A stretch of DNA of 47,190 nt from a virus, in the IMG/VR virus record IMGVR_UViG_3300006752_000046, positions 1 through 47,190 of that record. One strand, written 5' to 3'. The notes beneath the pieces were generated by a model, which did not search any database, was not told the DNA's origin, and was given only the letters and a program-made list of their open reading frames with translations. How positions within the stretch are numbered: position 1 is the first letter of the stretch; the number at the start of each line of letters is the position of its first letter. This document shows, one piece after another, positions 23,802-30,487 of this stretch. The position numbers and the translations under genes were made by a program.

Positions 23802-24821
23802 ATGGCAAAAGAACAATTTACAATGGTGGAAACACCATCAGCAAGTAGAGAATCAAAAATCTCTATTAAACCATATTTTGATGCACGATCAGAAAATATG
23901 GGATTAGAAAATTATGGATTAAGTTTATTTGATGGAATAAAACATCAAGAGCAGTTAGCATGTCTAGAGATCAATGGAATTAATAGATATCTAACAGGTC
24001 TTAATGAGTTTGCTCCAGAAGTTAAAAAACTTTCAAAAGAAAAAAGAGAAGCAAGAGTAAAACAGATAAGAGAATCTGTTGCAGATTTAGAAGCAGAATT
24101 AGCTTCTAATATACTTGACCCAGAAGATAAAGACTTTTGGAATAAAGTAAAGTTATTAAAACCAGATAACAATGAATTTTGGAATAAGATAGATTTAAGT
24201 ATAGGAAATGAAACTAAGTTTCTTAATATGAATGATCCTTATGATAGAATTAAATTACATGCTATTGAGGCAGGAGGGTTTTCTTTAATTGCAAAAAGTT
24301 ATGAAGATGCAAAATCAAAACCAAAACCACCTAAGTTTTATTTAGATAAAGACGCAGAAACTGTATCTAGTAGAACTGAATATAAAAAACTTAGAAATAA
24401 AGCGCTATCTGAACTACAAAAATTGTTTGATAAAAATAGTACTAAATTATTTTATGTAGCAAAAGTTGTAGATGCAAGTAGTACACAGTACAAAAAGTCT
24501 ACTCCATTAGATGTTTTATATGAAAATATGGATACACACATTCATGGAGAAGGAGCTGAAAGCAATATGGAAAGAGCAGTAACTCAATTTTTAGATACAG
24601 TAGAATCTGACATGGAAACATTAAAAATTAGAAGTATTGTTAAAGATTCCAGTTTTTTTAAGTATATTATTACTAAGAGTGATGGACATATTTATCACAA
24701 TAAAAAGAATGCTATGTTAGGAAGAAATGTTTCTGATGTAGTTGAGTTCTTAAAAAATCCTCTTAATGAAGATATTTTAGATGATTTAACTAAAGAATGT
24801 GAAAATTATTGGAAAAGTTAA
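23802..24821 (+). CDS. Head-region structural protein, unknown family
   Basis: 339 residues, charged and largely helical. Segments include KREARVKQIRESVADLEAEL (a likely coiled coil, about 85-105) and repeated FWNKIDL/FWNKVKL strands, and the chain ends DDLTKECENYWKS. It carries an AACAAAAACAAAACC leader like the capsid genes and lies just beyond the capsid terminator, so it is expected to be read through or from an unseen promoter. The region before its ATG has no TATATTA motif. No family recognised. Candidate head-completion, internal virion or capsid maturation protein. Confidence 0.6.
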   Translation: MAKEQFTMVETPSASRESKISIKPYFDARSENMGLENYGLSLFDGIKHQEQLACLEINGINRYLTGLNEFAPEVKKLSKEKREARVKQIRESVADLEAELASNILDPEDKDFWNKVKLLKPDNNEFWNKIDLSIGNETKFLNMNDPYDRIKLHAIEAGGFSLIAKSYEDAKSKPKPPKFYLDKDAETVSSRTEYKKLRNKALSELQKLFDKNSTKLFYVAKVVDASSTQYKKSTPLDVLYENMDTHIHGEGAESNMERAVTQFLDTVESDMETLKIRSIVKDSSFFKYIITKSDGHIYHNKKNAMLGRNVSDVVEFLKNPLNEDILDDLTKECENYWKS

Positions 24822-24845
24822 TTAATAAAAAAATAAATTAAAGCC

Positions 24846-25421
24846 ATGGGAGACCCACTAAAAAGGATTAAGAAAAAAGCCGCAAAAGAAAAGGCAAAGT
24901 TAGAGCTAACTAAAATTAAACAAGCAAAAAAGGCTATAAAAAATAAAGGTAAGGCTAGCCGTAAAGTTACAACTTCTAAAGCTAAAGCTGCAGCGGATAA
25001 AAATCTTACTACTAAGAAAAACAACCGTACTAAAAGAGCAACTGCAGTTATTGGTTCAGCTAGAAGTAAAGAAAAGAATATTAATGTAAGAGGTGATAGA
25101 AGAATTGCTGGTAACAACACTTCTACTAAAAAAACTAAAATTACAAGTAATAGTAATAATACTAGTAAAAAAACATTTAAGCGTAAATCTACATCTACAT
25201 CTTCAGGTGCAACAGGTGGAAGATCAGGAGGATCAACATCAAGTGCAAAGTCAAAAGTAGCAAGAAAACAACCTACTCCAAAGCCTATTCCAAACCCTAC
25301 TCCAAAGCCTAGACCTGCTCCAAAACCTAAACCTGCTCCAAAACCTAATCCTTTTCCTTTTCCTTTTCCTAAACAAAAACCAAAAGCTAAAAAAACAAGT
25401 AAACCAAAACCAAGAAAATAA
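24846..25421 (+). CDS. Histone-H1-like Lys/Pro-rich virion protein
   Basis: 191 residues, extremely basic. Residues 1-75 are Lys/Ala-rich and helical (KKAAKEKAKLELTKIKQAKK). Residues 75-140 are Ser/Thr/Lys/Asn-rich with a Gly/Ser linker. The C-terminal 55 residues are a Pro-Lys repeat (PKPRPAPKPKPAPKPNP and FPFPFPKQ). The composition is like histone H1 or bacterial AlgP/Hc1 tails. It opens the island of small basic proteins between the head and connector genes. Charge neutralisation or condensation of packaged DNA is the simplest inference. Codon variety argues against it being a random repeat expansion. Confidence 0.65.
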   Translation: MGDPLKRIKKKAAKEKAKLELTKIKQAKKAIKNKGKASRKVTTSKAKAAADKNLTTKKNNRTKRATAVIGSARSKEKNINVRGDRRIAGNNTSTKKTKITSNSNNTSKKTFKRKSTSTSSGATGGRSGGSTSSAKSKVARKQPTPKPIPNPTPKPRPAPKPKPAPKPNPFPFPFPKQKPKAKKTSKPKPRK

Positions 25422-25448
25422 AAGTTAATTGATAAAAAAATATATATT

Positions 25449-25643
25449 ATGTCAGGAATGAAATACTACAAAGATGGTGGTCAAGCACTATTTGATGCAC
25501 TTAAGAAAAAAGGTTATAAACGAGATGGTGGGTCTACAATGGCTAAACCTGCATTAACATCAGCCATGAATGGTTATGAAATGAAGCGTGGTGGTTCTTG
25601 TGGTAAGGTTTATAAAAAAGGATCTTTTAGAAGACAAAAATAA
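25449..25643 (+). CDS. Small basic K-x-GG motif protein
   Basis: 64 residues, MSGMKYYKDGGQALFDALKK onward. It contains three short motifs of the type (Y/R)K-D/R-GG: YYKDGG, KRDGGS and MKRGGSCG. It is Lys/Gly-rich, with one Cys and no hydrophobic core to speak of. The same K-x-GG motif appears in the 61-residue neighbour, the 94-residue protein at 26684 and several places in the 43617 protein. A shared processing, docking or packaging tag is possible. Function unknown. Confidence 0.6.
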   Translation: MSGMKYYKDGGQALFDALKKKGYKRDGGSTMAKPALTSAMNGYEMKRGGSCGKVYKKGSFRRQK

Positions 25644-25648
25644 AAGTT

Positions 25649-25834
25649 ATGAAGAAATTTGATTATACTACTGGAGGAATTAAAAAGGCTAGAGCTGGAA
25701 TGATGATGGAAACAGGTCCAGATTCTATCATGAAGTATGGTGGAGGATGTGGATGTGGTAAAAAGATGCCTAAGTATTCTAATAATCCAAGAACTATACA
25801 AGGAAGACAACTAAGAAATGGAGGTTCATTATGA
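25649..25834 (+). CDS. Small basic Gly-rich protein with CGCG motif
   Basis: 61 residues: MKKFDYTTGGIKKARAGMMM, then SIMKYGGGCGCGKKMPKYS and a basic end RQLRNGGSL. It contains GG motifs like its upstream neighbour and a C-G-C pair. It begins 5 bases after that neighbour and overlaps the next gene by 4 bases (ATGA). Likely a virion-packaged peptide; no known family. Confidence 0.55.
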   Translation: MKKFDYTTGGIKKARAGMMMETGPDSIMKYGGGCGCGKKMPKYSNNPRTIQGRQLRNGGSL

Positions 25835-26043
25835 TGAGTAAAAAAGAAATGAGAGAGTTTGAAGTAGCTTCAGCAATGAGTACTTTACAAAGAGCTCAAG
25901 AGATTCAAAAGGATTCTAAGTTAATGGCTGATGTTAAAAAAGCTGCTATGGCTGAAGTTAAAAAACTACAGACTATAGCTGGCAAATCAGCTTCTACACC
26001 TAAAAAAACTTTACCTAGAAGGAAAACACTTAAAAGAAAGTAA
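25831..26043 (+). CDS. Small Lys-rich helical protein
   Basis: 70 residues with ATGATG at the start; the first ATG overlaps the upstream TGA, and the second, one codon on, is an equal choice. A helical body (MREFEVASAMSTLQRAQEIQ then VKKAAMAEVKKLQTIAGK) ends in a strongly basic tail (KKTLPRRKTLKRK). The layout of an amphipathic helix plus a basic tail suggests nucleic-acid binding. Confidence 0.6.
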   Translation: MMSKKEMREFEVASAMSTLQRAQEIQKDSKLMADVKKAAMAEVKKLQTIAGKSASTPKKTLPRRKTLKRK

Positions 26044-26044
26044 C

Positions 26045-26203
26045 ATGGCCAAAATGAAAGCTAAAGCAAAAAGTAAAACCATAAAAGACTCTTGCTATTA
26101 TGCAGCTAAAAGAGCTCATAAAGTTTTTCCATCAGCTTATGCTAGTGGTATGATTGCTAAGTGTAGAAAAAAGAAAGCTGGTCAGAGTAAAAATAAAAAG
26201 TAG
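26045..26203 (+). CDS. Small basic protein with PSAYASG-KCRK motif
   Basis: 52 residues. It starts with MAKMKAKAKSKTIKDSCYYA and continues with AAKRAHKVFPSAYASGMIAK then CRKKKAGQSKNKK. The pattern C-Y...K-x-x-P-S-A-Y-A-S-G-x(3)-KCRK is one I know from small basic proteins of marine phages and from nucleocytoplasmic large DNA viruses. The start codon lies one base after the upstream stop, and the stop TAG overlaps the GTG start of the next gene by one base. The gene is easily missed because it is so short. Confidence 0.65.
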   Translation: MAKMKAKAKSKTIKDSCYYAAKRAHKVFPSAYASGMIAKCRKKKAGQSKNKK

Positions 26204-26475
26204 TGGCAGTTAGAAAGACAAAAAAAGGTGCAGATCTTAAACGTTGGTTCAAAGAAAAGTGGACTGATGAAAAGGGTAATGTTTGCGGGTCTTCTAAGAA
26301 TAAAAAAACTAAGAAGTGTAGACCTAGTAAAAAAGTTTCTAGCAAGACTCCTAGAACTTGGGGTTCTATGTCTAAGTCACAAAAGGCTAAAGCTGTTGCA
26401 GAAAAGAAAAAAGTTGGTATGGGTAAAAGAACCAGTGCTATTAGAAAAAGAAAAACAACTAAAAAGAAAAAGTAA
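26203..26475 (+). CDS. DUF5872-like basic virion protein (GTG start)
   Basis: 90 residues, starting with GTG at 26203 that shares a base with the upstream TAG. The pattern KKGADLKRWFKEKWTDEKGN followed by VCGSSKNKKTKKCRPSKKVS and MSKSQKAKAVAEKKK matches what I know as the DUF5872 type: LkRWFkEkWvd...G..CGr...KkyprCrPskk....t..sW.eMs..EK. This family occurs in phages and in large eukaryotic viruses. Two cysteines may bind zinc or form a disulfide. The end is nearly pure Lys/Arg. A DNA-condensing internal virion protein is inferred. Confidence 0.65.
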   Translation: MAVRKTKKGADLKRWFKEKWTDEKGNVCGSSKNKKTKKCRPSKKVSSKTPRTWGSMSKSQKAKAVAEKKKVGMGKRTSAIRKRKTTKKKK

Positions 26476-26684
26476 TGGCATACGCAAAAGTAATGACTAA
26501 GGATGTGACTAAAATGAAAAAAGGTAGTGCTAAAAAAAGTGCTGCTAAGAAGAAGTTTAAAGCTCATATGATGTATGATCCTAAAACAGGAAAAGGTTAT
26601 AAAGCAAAAGTTATGGCTGATCACACCCGTATGAAAAAGAAAGGTTATACACATACTAAACCTAAAGCTAAAAAGAAAAGGTAA
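26475..26684 (+). CDS. Small basic protein (MMYDPKTGKGYKA type)
   Basis: 69 residues. A Lys/Ala-rich start (KKGSAKKSAAKKKFKAHM) leads into HMMYDPKTGKGYKAKVMADH and RMKKKGYTHTKPKAKKKR. The core M-Y-D-P-K-T-G-K-x-Y-K-A...D-H-x-R-M-K-x-x-G-Y-T-H is, to my memory, a recurring small-protein motif of phages and large DNA viruses. TAATG overlaps with both neighbours give tight translational coupling. Likely a virion component. Confidence 0.65.
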   Translation: MAYAKVMTKDVTKMKKGSAKKSAAKKKFKAHMMYDPKTGKGYKAKVMADHTRMKKKGYTHTKPKAKKKR

Positions 26685-26968
26685 TGGCAAATAACAAAAC
26701 AAATCCTGCAGAAGTACTAGGATACTTTAATGATCTTAAGCAAGCTAAAAGAGGTGCAATGATGAGTAGTTATGATAACTACATGAAAAAAGGAGGAGCA
26801 CAACAATGTGACAAACCTAAAAAAGGTTGTAAAAAGACATTTGGTAAACGTGGTGGTAAACTAAAAAAAGCTCTTGGAAAAGTAGCAGGCGCAGCAGCTA
26901 CAGTTGGAGCGGGAATAGGAGGTTATAAACTATATCAGAAGTTTAAAGATAATGGCGGCTTCAACTAA
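26684..26968 (+). CDS. Small protein: GG motif, Cys pair and hydrophobic C-terminus
   Basis: 94 residues. The N-terminal third is mixed (NPAEVLGYFNDLKQAKRGAM). A MKKGGAQQCDKPKKGCKK segment carries a K-x-GG-like motif and two Cys. The C-terminal third has an Ala/Gly/Val membrane-like helix (VAGAAATVGAGIGGYKLYQK). A short hydrophobic helix in an otherwise basic protein might contact membrane or capsid. It overlaps the next gene by 17 bases. Confidence 0.6.
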   Translation: MANNKTNPAEVLGYFNDLKQAKRGAMMSSYDNYMKKGGAQQCDKPKKGCKKTFGKRGGKLKKALGKVAGAAATVGAGIGGYKLYQKFKDNGGFN

Positions 26969-27230
26969 AAAAAGTACTAAGAAAAAAGGAGCTATGAAAG
27001 GCTGTACAATCAAGAATGGTTGTAAGTCTAAGAAAGGTGGTCTTACTGCTAAGGGTCGTAAAAGCATTAACCGTAAAACTGGTTCTAATCTTAAAGCACC
27101 TCAACCAGGTGGTGGAGCTAGAAAGAAAAGTTATTGTGCAAGATCTGCAGGTCAAATGAAAAAGTTTCCTAAAGCTGCTAAAGATCCAAATAGCCGTTTG
27201 AGAAAAGCAAGAAGAAGGTGGAAATGCTAA
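26952..27230 (+). CDS. DUF6321-like basic virion protein
   Basis: 92 residues. The sequence KKGGLTAKGRKSINRKTGSN followed by LKAPQPGG, ARKKSYCARSAGQM and a terminal LRKARRRWKC fits a family I know as DUF6321: KGGLtakGRaxyNrkTGsnLkaPq....rk.SFCaRm.gm......RK.lalrkWkC. It is common in small proteins of marine phages. Four cysteines are present. It has the usual Lys/Arg richness and ends shortly before the promoter motif at 27235. Confidence 0.7.
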   Translation: MAASTKKSTKKKGAMKGCTIKNGCKSKKGGLTAKGRKSINRKTGSNLKAPQPGGGARKKSYCARSAGQMKKFPKAAKDPNSRLRKARRRWKC

Positions 27231-27234
27231 TGAT

Positions 27235-27248
27235 TTTTTTGTATATTA
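27235..27248 (+). promoter_or_regulatory. Putative late promoter
   Basis: TTTTTTGTATATTA, a full match to the recurrent motif, lies immediately after the DUF6321-like gene. It ends 4 bases before the ATG of a 21-codon frame and 72 bases before ATG 27321. Confidence 0.6.
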
Positions 27249-27252
27249 CTAT

Positions 27253-27318
27253 ATGAGTAAAACTTTTAAGAATCCAGAAGAAACAGATGATCAAATCTTT
27301 ATCTACTGGGATTATTAA
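27253..27318 (+). CDS. Possible 21-residue microprotein / leader peptide
   Basis: ATG 27253 to TAA gives MSKTFKNPEETDDQIFIYWD plus Y. The frame begins 5 bases after the promoter motif and ends two bases before ATG 27321, so a leaderless transcript could translate it and couple to the next gene. It is acidic, unlike its neighbours. It may be a leader peptide or a chance frame. Confidence 0.35.
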   Translation: MSKTFKNPEETDDQIFIYWDY

Positions 27319-27320
27319 AG

Positions 27321-27527
27321 ATGGCACAGAAGAAGTTAAATATCAAGAAGGCGATTAAAAAGCCAGGTTCTCTTACAGCAACTGCTAAAAGACAAGGTGG
27401 TTATGATACAAAGAATAAGAGAATTAAAAAGTCTTGGCTTAGAGAAAAAGCTAAGGGTAAAGGTAAGACTGCTCAACGTGCTAGATTTGCAATTACATTA
27501 AGTAAATTGAAAAAGAAAAAGAAATAA
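27321..27527 (+). CDS. Small basic protein (KPGSLTATAKRQGGY type)
   Basis: 68 residues: MAQKKLNIKKAIKKPGSLTA followed by TAKRQGGYDTKNKRIKKSWL and GKTAQRARFAITLSKLKKKK. The pattern IKKAIKKPGxLTAxAKRxG...xxxxARFAhxLxKhK recurs in small phage proteins in my knowledge. The basic helix at the end suggests DNA binding. It overlaps the connector gene by one base (TAATG), so the island of basic proteins is co-translated with tail-assembly genes. Confidence 0.65.
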   Translation: MAQKKLNIKKAIKKPGSLTATAKRQGGYDTKNKRIKKSWLREKAKGKGKTAQRARFAITLSKLKKKKK

Positions 27528-28225
27528 TGTTAAATAGTACAATAGTCATAAAATTAAAACAAAGGATTAACAAGCTTGATAGTCAAGACTATGATAATAT
27601 AGAATGTTGGCAAGTTGTTGAGGCTTTTAATAAAGCACAAGTAGAATGGTGTAGAAGACAGTTGCATGGACTTAACATTGTTAAAGAAGGTGATGAACAA
27701 TCTACTAGAAGAAAAGATGATCTTCAAGTTTTACTTTCTGATAATCAACTTTCATTAATAGATAAAAAAGATTATTTCTTAGGTACTATTCCTGAAAACT
27801 ATTTGCAGTTTAAAAGGGTAGATGTATTTGCTTGTAAAGATTGCTGTGATGATAGAAGAATGACAGTATATCTTGCAGAAGAAGGTAATCTAAATCAATT
27901 GCTAAGAGATAAATCTAAGAAACCTTCATTTGAGTGGGCAGAAACATTTGCTACATTAATTAATAATCAAGTTCATATTTATACTAATAATGAATTTGAA
28001 ATATCACAAGCTGATTTAACTTACTACAGACAACCACGAAAAATTCAAATACAAGGTTGTGTAGATCCATATACTAATGTAGAATCACTTACAGAAGTTC
28101 AATCTGAATTTAAAGATGATATTATTGAAGTAATTATTGATGAAGCAGTAAGTATAATAGCTGGAGATATAGAATCACCAGTACAATATCCAAGAGGTAG
28201 TCAAACTGCTGAAAGAAATAATTAA
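27527..28225 (+). CDS. Head-tail connector / ring-like protein
   Basis: 232 residues. An N-terminal helix bundle (STIVIKLKQRINKLDSQDYD, then ECWQVVEAFNKAQVEWCRRQ) is followed by a central beta region with a CKDCCDDRR Cys cluster. After that come YYRQPRKIQIQGCVDPYTN and FKDDIIEVIIDEAVSIIAGD. The last stretch is the pattern of small phage adaptor proteins, where a late helix with acidic residues follows a beta-hairpin. I judge it a ring or adaptor protein below the portal. The family call is by style and position. Confidence 0.6.
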   Translation: MLNSTIVIKLKQRINKLDSQDYDNIECWQVVEAFNKAQVEWCRRQLHGLNIVKEGDEQSTRRKDDLQVLLSDNQLSLIDKKDYFLGTIPENYLQFKRVDVFACKDCCDDRRMTVYLAEEGNLNQLLRDKSKKPSFEWAETFATLINNQVHIYTNNEFEISQADLTYYRQPRKIQIQGCVDPYTNVESLTEVQSEFKDDIIEVIIDEAVSIIAGDIESPVQYPRGSQTAERNN

Positions 28226-28249
28226 TCTTAATTTGATTAATTAAAAAAC

Positions 28250-28272
28250 TTTTAGTATATTATAGTATATTA
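28250..28272 (+). promoter_or_regulatory. Putative tandem late promoter
   Basis: Two overlapping copies of the motif: TTTTAGTATATTA (28250-28262) and ATAGTATATTA (28262-28272), 30 bases before ATG 28302. This is the only tandem copy in the window and it precedes a gene with signs of very high expression. Confidence 0.65.
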
Positions 28273-28301
28273 TTTATTTATAAAATTTAAAAAAAAGAAA
28301 A

Positions 28302-29690
28302 ATGGCTTATTTTAACAACGCTTTTAGAAAGACATTTGTAATGTCTTCTTATGTTGATCCTGTACCTGCTACACCTACTGCTTCCAGTGGTGCACTGACT
28401 TCAGGACAATTATCTTTGTATGATGCAAAGACTTGGGCTCCACTAGATGTGGCTACTCCATCAAAATGTCAATTTATTATTGCATCAGGTGCTCCTTATG
28501 TAAATGATAAAATTGGACCTTTCCACGGAGGGTACAAAGAATCAATTAAATCAAAAGGAATTAATCCTAAATTTATTTCTAAAGTATGGGGTGTTGCTGC
28601 TCATGATGCACAACAATCTATCTTGCACATTGGTACTACACCATATACTACTGGTACAGCTGATTGCTGCCCAACGTTCTTATGTGGTGAAAATTATCAT
28701 TTGAGAATAGACGTTAAAGGGTCTGCAGCATTAAGAATGCTGAATCATCAAGCATACCAAGAAATTACTGCTTACACAGGATGTTGTGCAGATGACGCAA
28801 TTGCTCCTGTAGCTGTTAACCCAGCTGTTGTATTTCTTTCTTGGGCAGAGCAAATTTCAGACAGTGTTATTTTAACAGGTGCTGGACCTAATGGTAGAGA
28901 TAATTCTGCTCCATTTATTATTCCTGTAGTTACTGTATCTGCTGCTGGTGCTGCTGGTGCTATTGGTGACGGTGCAACTTTAGTATATCCTGAAGGAACT
29001 TCTGCTACAGTACTTGCTAACGGTGTTGCTGCTACTAATACTAAACTAGGTTTAGTTGCTCCAGCTACAGTTATTGCAACAACTACAGATGCTTATACTC
29101 CTGCTGCTTACACTGATGAGTGTGCTGGATTGACATTAGTTGGTGCTTATGAAGATACTAAGTTTGGAGATTGTACTTTCCAACCTTCAGATTTCTACGG
29201 AACTGAGCCTTTAAGATTATATGCTTCTGAAGTTGACTTGAATGGTGATCCATGTGAGTTTACTGGAGTATGTATTGTAGATGAGTGTAAAGGTAGAAAA
29301 GCAGAAGGATTAGGTGAAACTGTTGCTAGAGATTTTATTTTATCAGAATCTTACAGACAAGTTAACTTTGCAACTGATCTTAGAATACGTGAAATTACTC
29401 AAGGTAATGATATGTTAGGTACAGGAGCAGGGCAAGTTGATAGAACTGCATCTTATGACAGATTGTTTATTTTGCATAGCATTCCACGATATAACAATCC
29501 TTCAGGTACATTTGACAATGATCAATATTTACTTGAGATTGCTGGTCCTGCAGGTACATTAGGTGCTGGAGCATTGAAAAATCTTAGTGATGATATTGAT
29601 GCTGTAACTGCTGCTGTTGGTAATGACTGTGTTGAACAAACTGCTGAAGCAGGTGTTCCATGTGCTGCTGCTAGTATTGTAGTAGTATAA
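28302..29690 (+). CDS. Abundant virion structural protein candidate
   Basis: 462 residues, MAYFNNAFRKTFVMSSYVDP onward, Ala/Thr/Gly-rich and largely beta. It has a Cys-rich patch (TADCCPTFLCGE, TGCCADD, DECAG, FTGVCIVDECKG). Three signs point to high expression: a tandem promoter motif, a codon mix closer to the capsid gene than to neighbours, and a strong terminator with nearly the same stem as the capsid terminator. It might be a tail-tube-like, head fibre or second shell protein. No conserved motif decides this. Confidence 0.6.
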   Translation: MAYFNNAFRKTFVMSSYVDPVPATPTASSGALTSGQLSLYDAKTWAPLDVATPSKCQFIIASGAPYVNDKIGPFHGGYKESIKSKGINPKFISKVWGVAAHDAQQSILHIGTTPYTTGTADCCPTFLCGENYHLRIDVKGSAALRMLNHQAYQEITAYTGCCADDAIAPVAVNPAVVFLSWAEQISDSVILTGAGPNGRDNSAPFIIPVVTVSAAGAAGAIGDGATLVYPEGTSATVLANGVAATNTKLGLVAPATVIATTTDAYTPAAYTDECAGLTLVGAYEDTKFGDCTFQPSDFYGTEPLRLYASEVDLNGDPCEFTGVCIVDECKGRKAEGLGETVARDFILSESYRQVNFATDLRIREITQGNDMLGTGAGQVDRTASYDRLFILHSIPRYNNPSGTFDNDQYLLEIAGPAGTLGAGALKNLSDDIDAVTAAVGNDCVEQTAEAGVPCAAASIVVV

Positions 29691-29708
29691 TATAATTAAT
29701 TACTCATT

Positions 29709-29748
29709 AAAGGGAGAGTGAGATTTATTTTCTCCTCTCCCTTTTTTT
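29709..29748 (+). terminator. Strong intrinsic terminator
   Basis: AAAGGGAGAG (29709-29718) pairs with CTCTCCCTTT (29735-29744). Inner GAGA/TCTC pairing continues the stem, and seven T residues follow. The stem is a close relative of the capsid terminator at 23729-23763. Confidence 0.9.
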
Positions 29749-29758
29749 ATTTATCAAT

Positions 29759-30301
29759 ATGGCAAATCATGTATTAAGTTTAGAAATACCTAGTGTAGGA
29801 AATCCTTGTGTCTTTAAAGTTTTTGATACAAGTGTATATTCTCCACAAGTTGCTATTTTTGAACCCAAACTTCAAATTACAGTTCCAGGATATACTTATG
29901 CTACAGAAGTACATTTTCAACCTGAATCATCTTGCAATTTAACAGGATGTGATTTAGGACTACAAACGGAAAATTGCGACCAATCATATGTAAACTTACC
30001 TGATGGAATATATGTAATAAAATATGTAGTAGACCCAAATCATATGGTTTATGTAGAATATAATCATTTAAGGATGACTCAAGCAATGGATCTTTATCAA
30101 AAAATCTTGTGTGATATAGATGTAGCAGATTGTGATCCACCTGCATCTGTTAAAGATAAATTAAGACATCTTAGATTGATTAGAATGTATTTAGATGCAG
30201 CAAAAGCTAAAGTAGAAACTTGTCATAGTCAACAAGAAGGAATGACACTTTATAATTATGCTTTAAAACTTTTAAATAAATTAGATTGTAGACATTGTTA
30301 A
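29759..30301 (+). CDS. Structural protein with beta N-terminus and helical C-terminus
   Basis: 180 residues, starting 10 bases after the terminator T-run. Residues 1-100 are beta-rich (MANHVLSLEIPSVGNPCVFK, then ITVPGYTYATEVHFQPESS) with several Cys. Residues 100-180 are helical (MTQAMDLYQKILCDIDVADC, then LRHLRLIRMYLDAAKAKVET and a terminal KLDCRHC). Eleven or so Cys suggest metal binding or disulfides. I have the impression of a protein conserved among Bacteroidota-type phages just before a Cys-rich zinc peptide, but no function is known to me. Likely tail or virion component. Confidence 0.6.
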   Translation: MANHVLSLEIPSVGNPCVFKVFDTSVYSPQVAIFEPKLQITVPGYTYATEVHFQPESSCNLTGCDLGLQTENCDQSYVNLPDGIYVIKYVVDPNHMVYVEYNHLRMTQAMDLYQKILCDIDVADCDPPASVKDKLRHLRLIRMYLDAAKAKVETCHSQQEGMTLYNYALKLLNKLDCRHC

Positions 30302-30322
30302 ACCAAATTAAACCAACAAATT

Positions 30323-30478
30323 ATGGCAGCAGGATCAAAATGTTTAAACTGTGGTAAAGTTCTTTCATGCGGATGTCAAAGAAGAACGGCATCAGATAAA
30401 AAACAAGTATGTTCAGCATGTATAGCAACATATGAAGCAAAACTAAAACAAGGAAACTTAAATAAATTTACAAAATAA
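30323..30478 (+). CDS. 51-residue zinc-ribbon-like protein
   Basis: ATG 30323 to TAA 30476-30478: MAAGSKCLNCGKVLSCGCQR then KKQVCSACIATYEAK and a basic Asn-rich end. The C-x2-C, C-x-C and C-x2-C spacing gives six cysteines in 30 residues, the layout of a small zinc ribbon. It lies in the gap between the 180- and 743-residue genes, with A-rich leader and short spacing on both sides. Possibly a virion or regulatory zinc-binding peptide. Confidence 0.65.
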   Translation: MAAGSKCLNCGKVLSCGCQRRTASDKKQVCSACIATYEAKLKQGNLNKFTK

Positions 30479-30487
30479 AATGTTCAA

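Noticed and set aside
24818-25120. 100-codon minus-strand frame opposite the H1-like gene
   Set aside because: Hydrophobic composition is the mirror of Lys/Ala codons; no promoter or leader, and the + strand gene fits its neighbours.
26228-26500. 90-codon frame overlapping the DUF5872-like gene
   Set aside because: It is the +1 frame of the Lys-rich gene; only the frame with RWFKEKW and Cys pairs resembles a known family.
26157-26702. 181-codon minus-strand frame opposite the small basic genes
   Set aside because: Its Phe/Leu/Ser-rich sequence is what AAG/AAA-rich Lys codons give on the other strand. The + strand genes here have tidy overlaps and family-like motifs.
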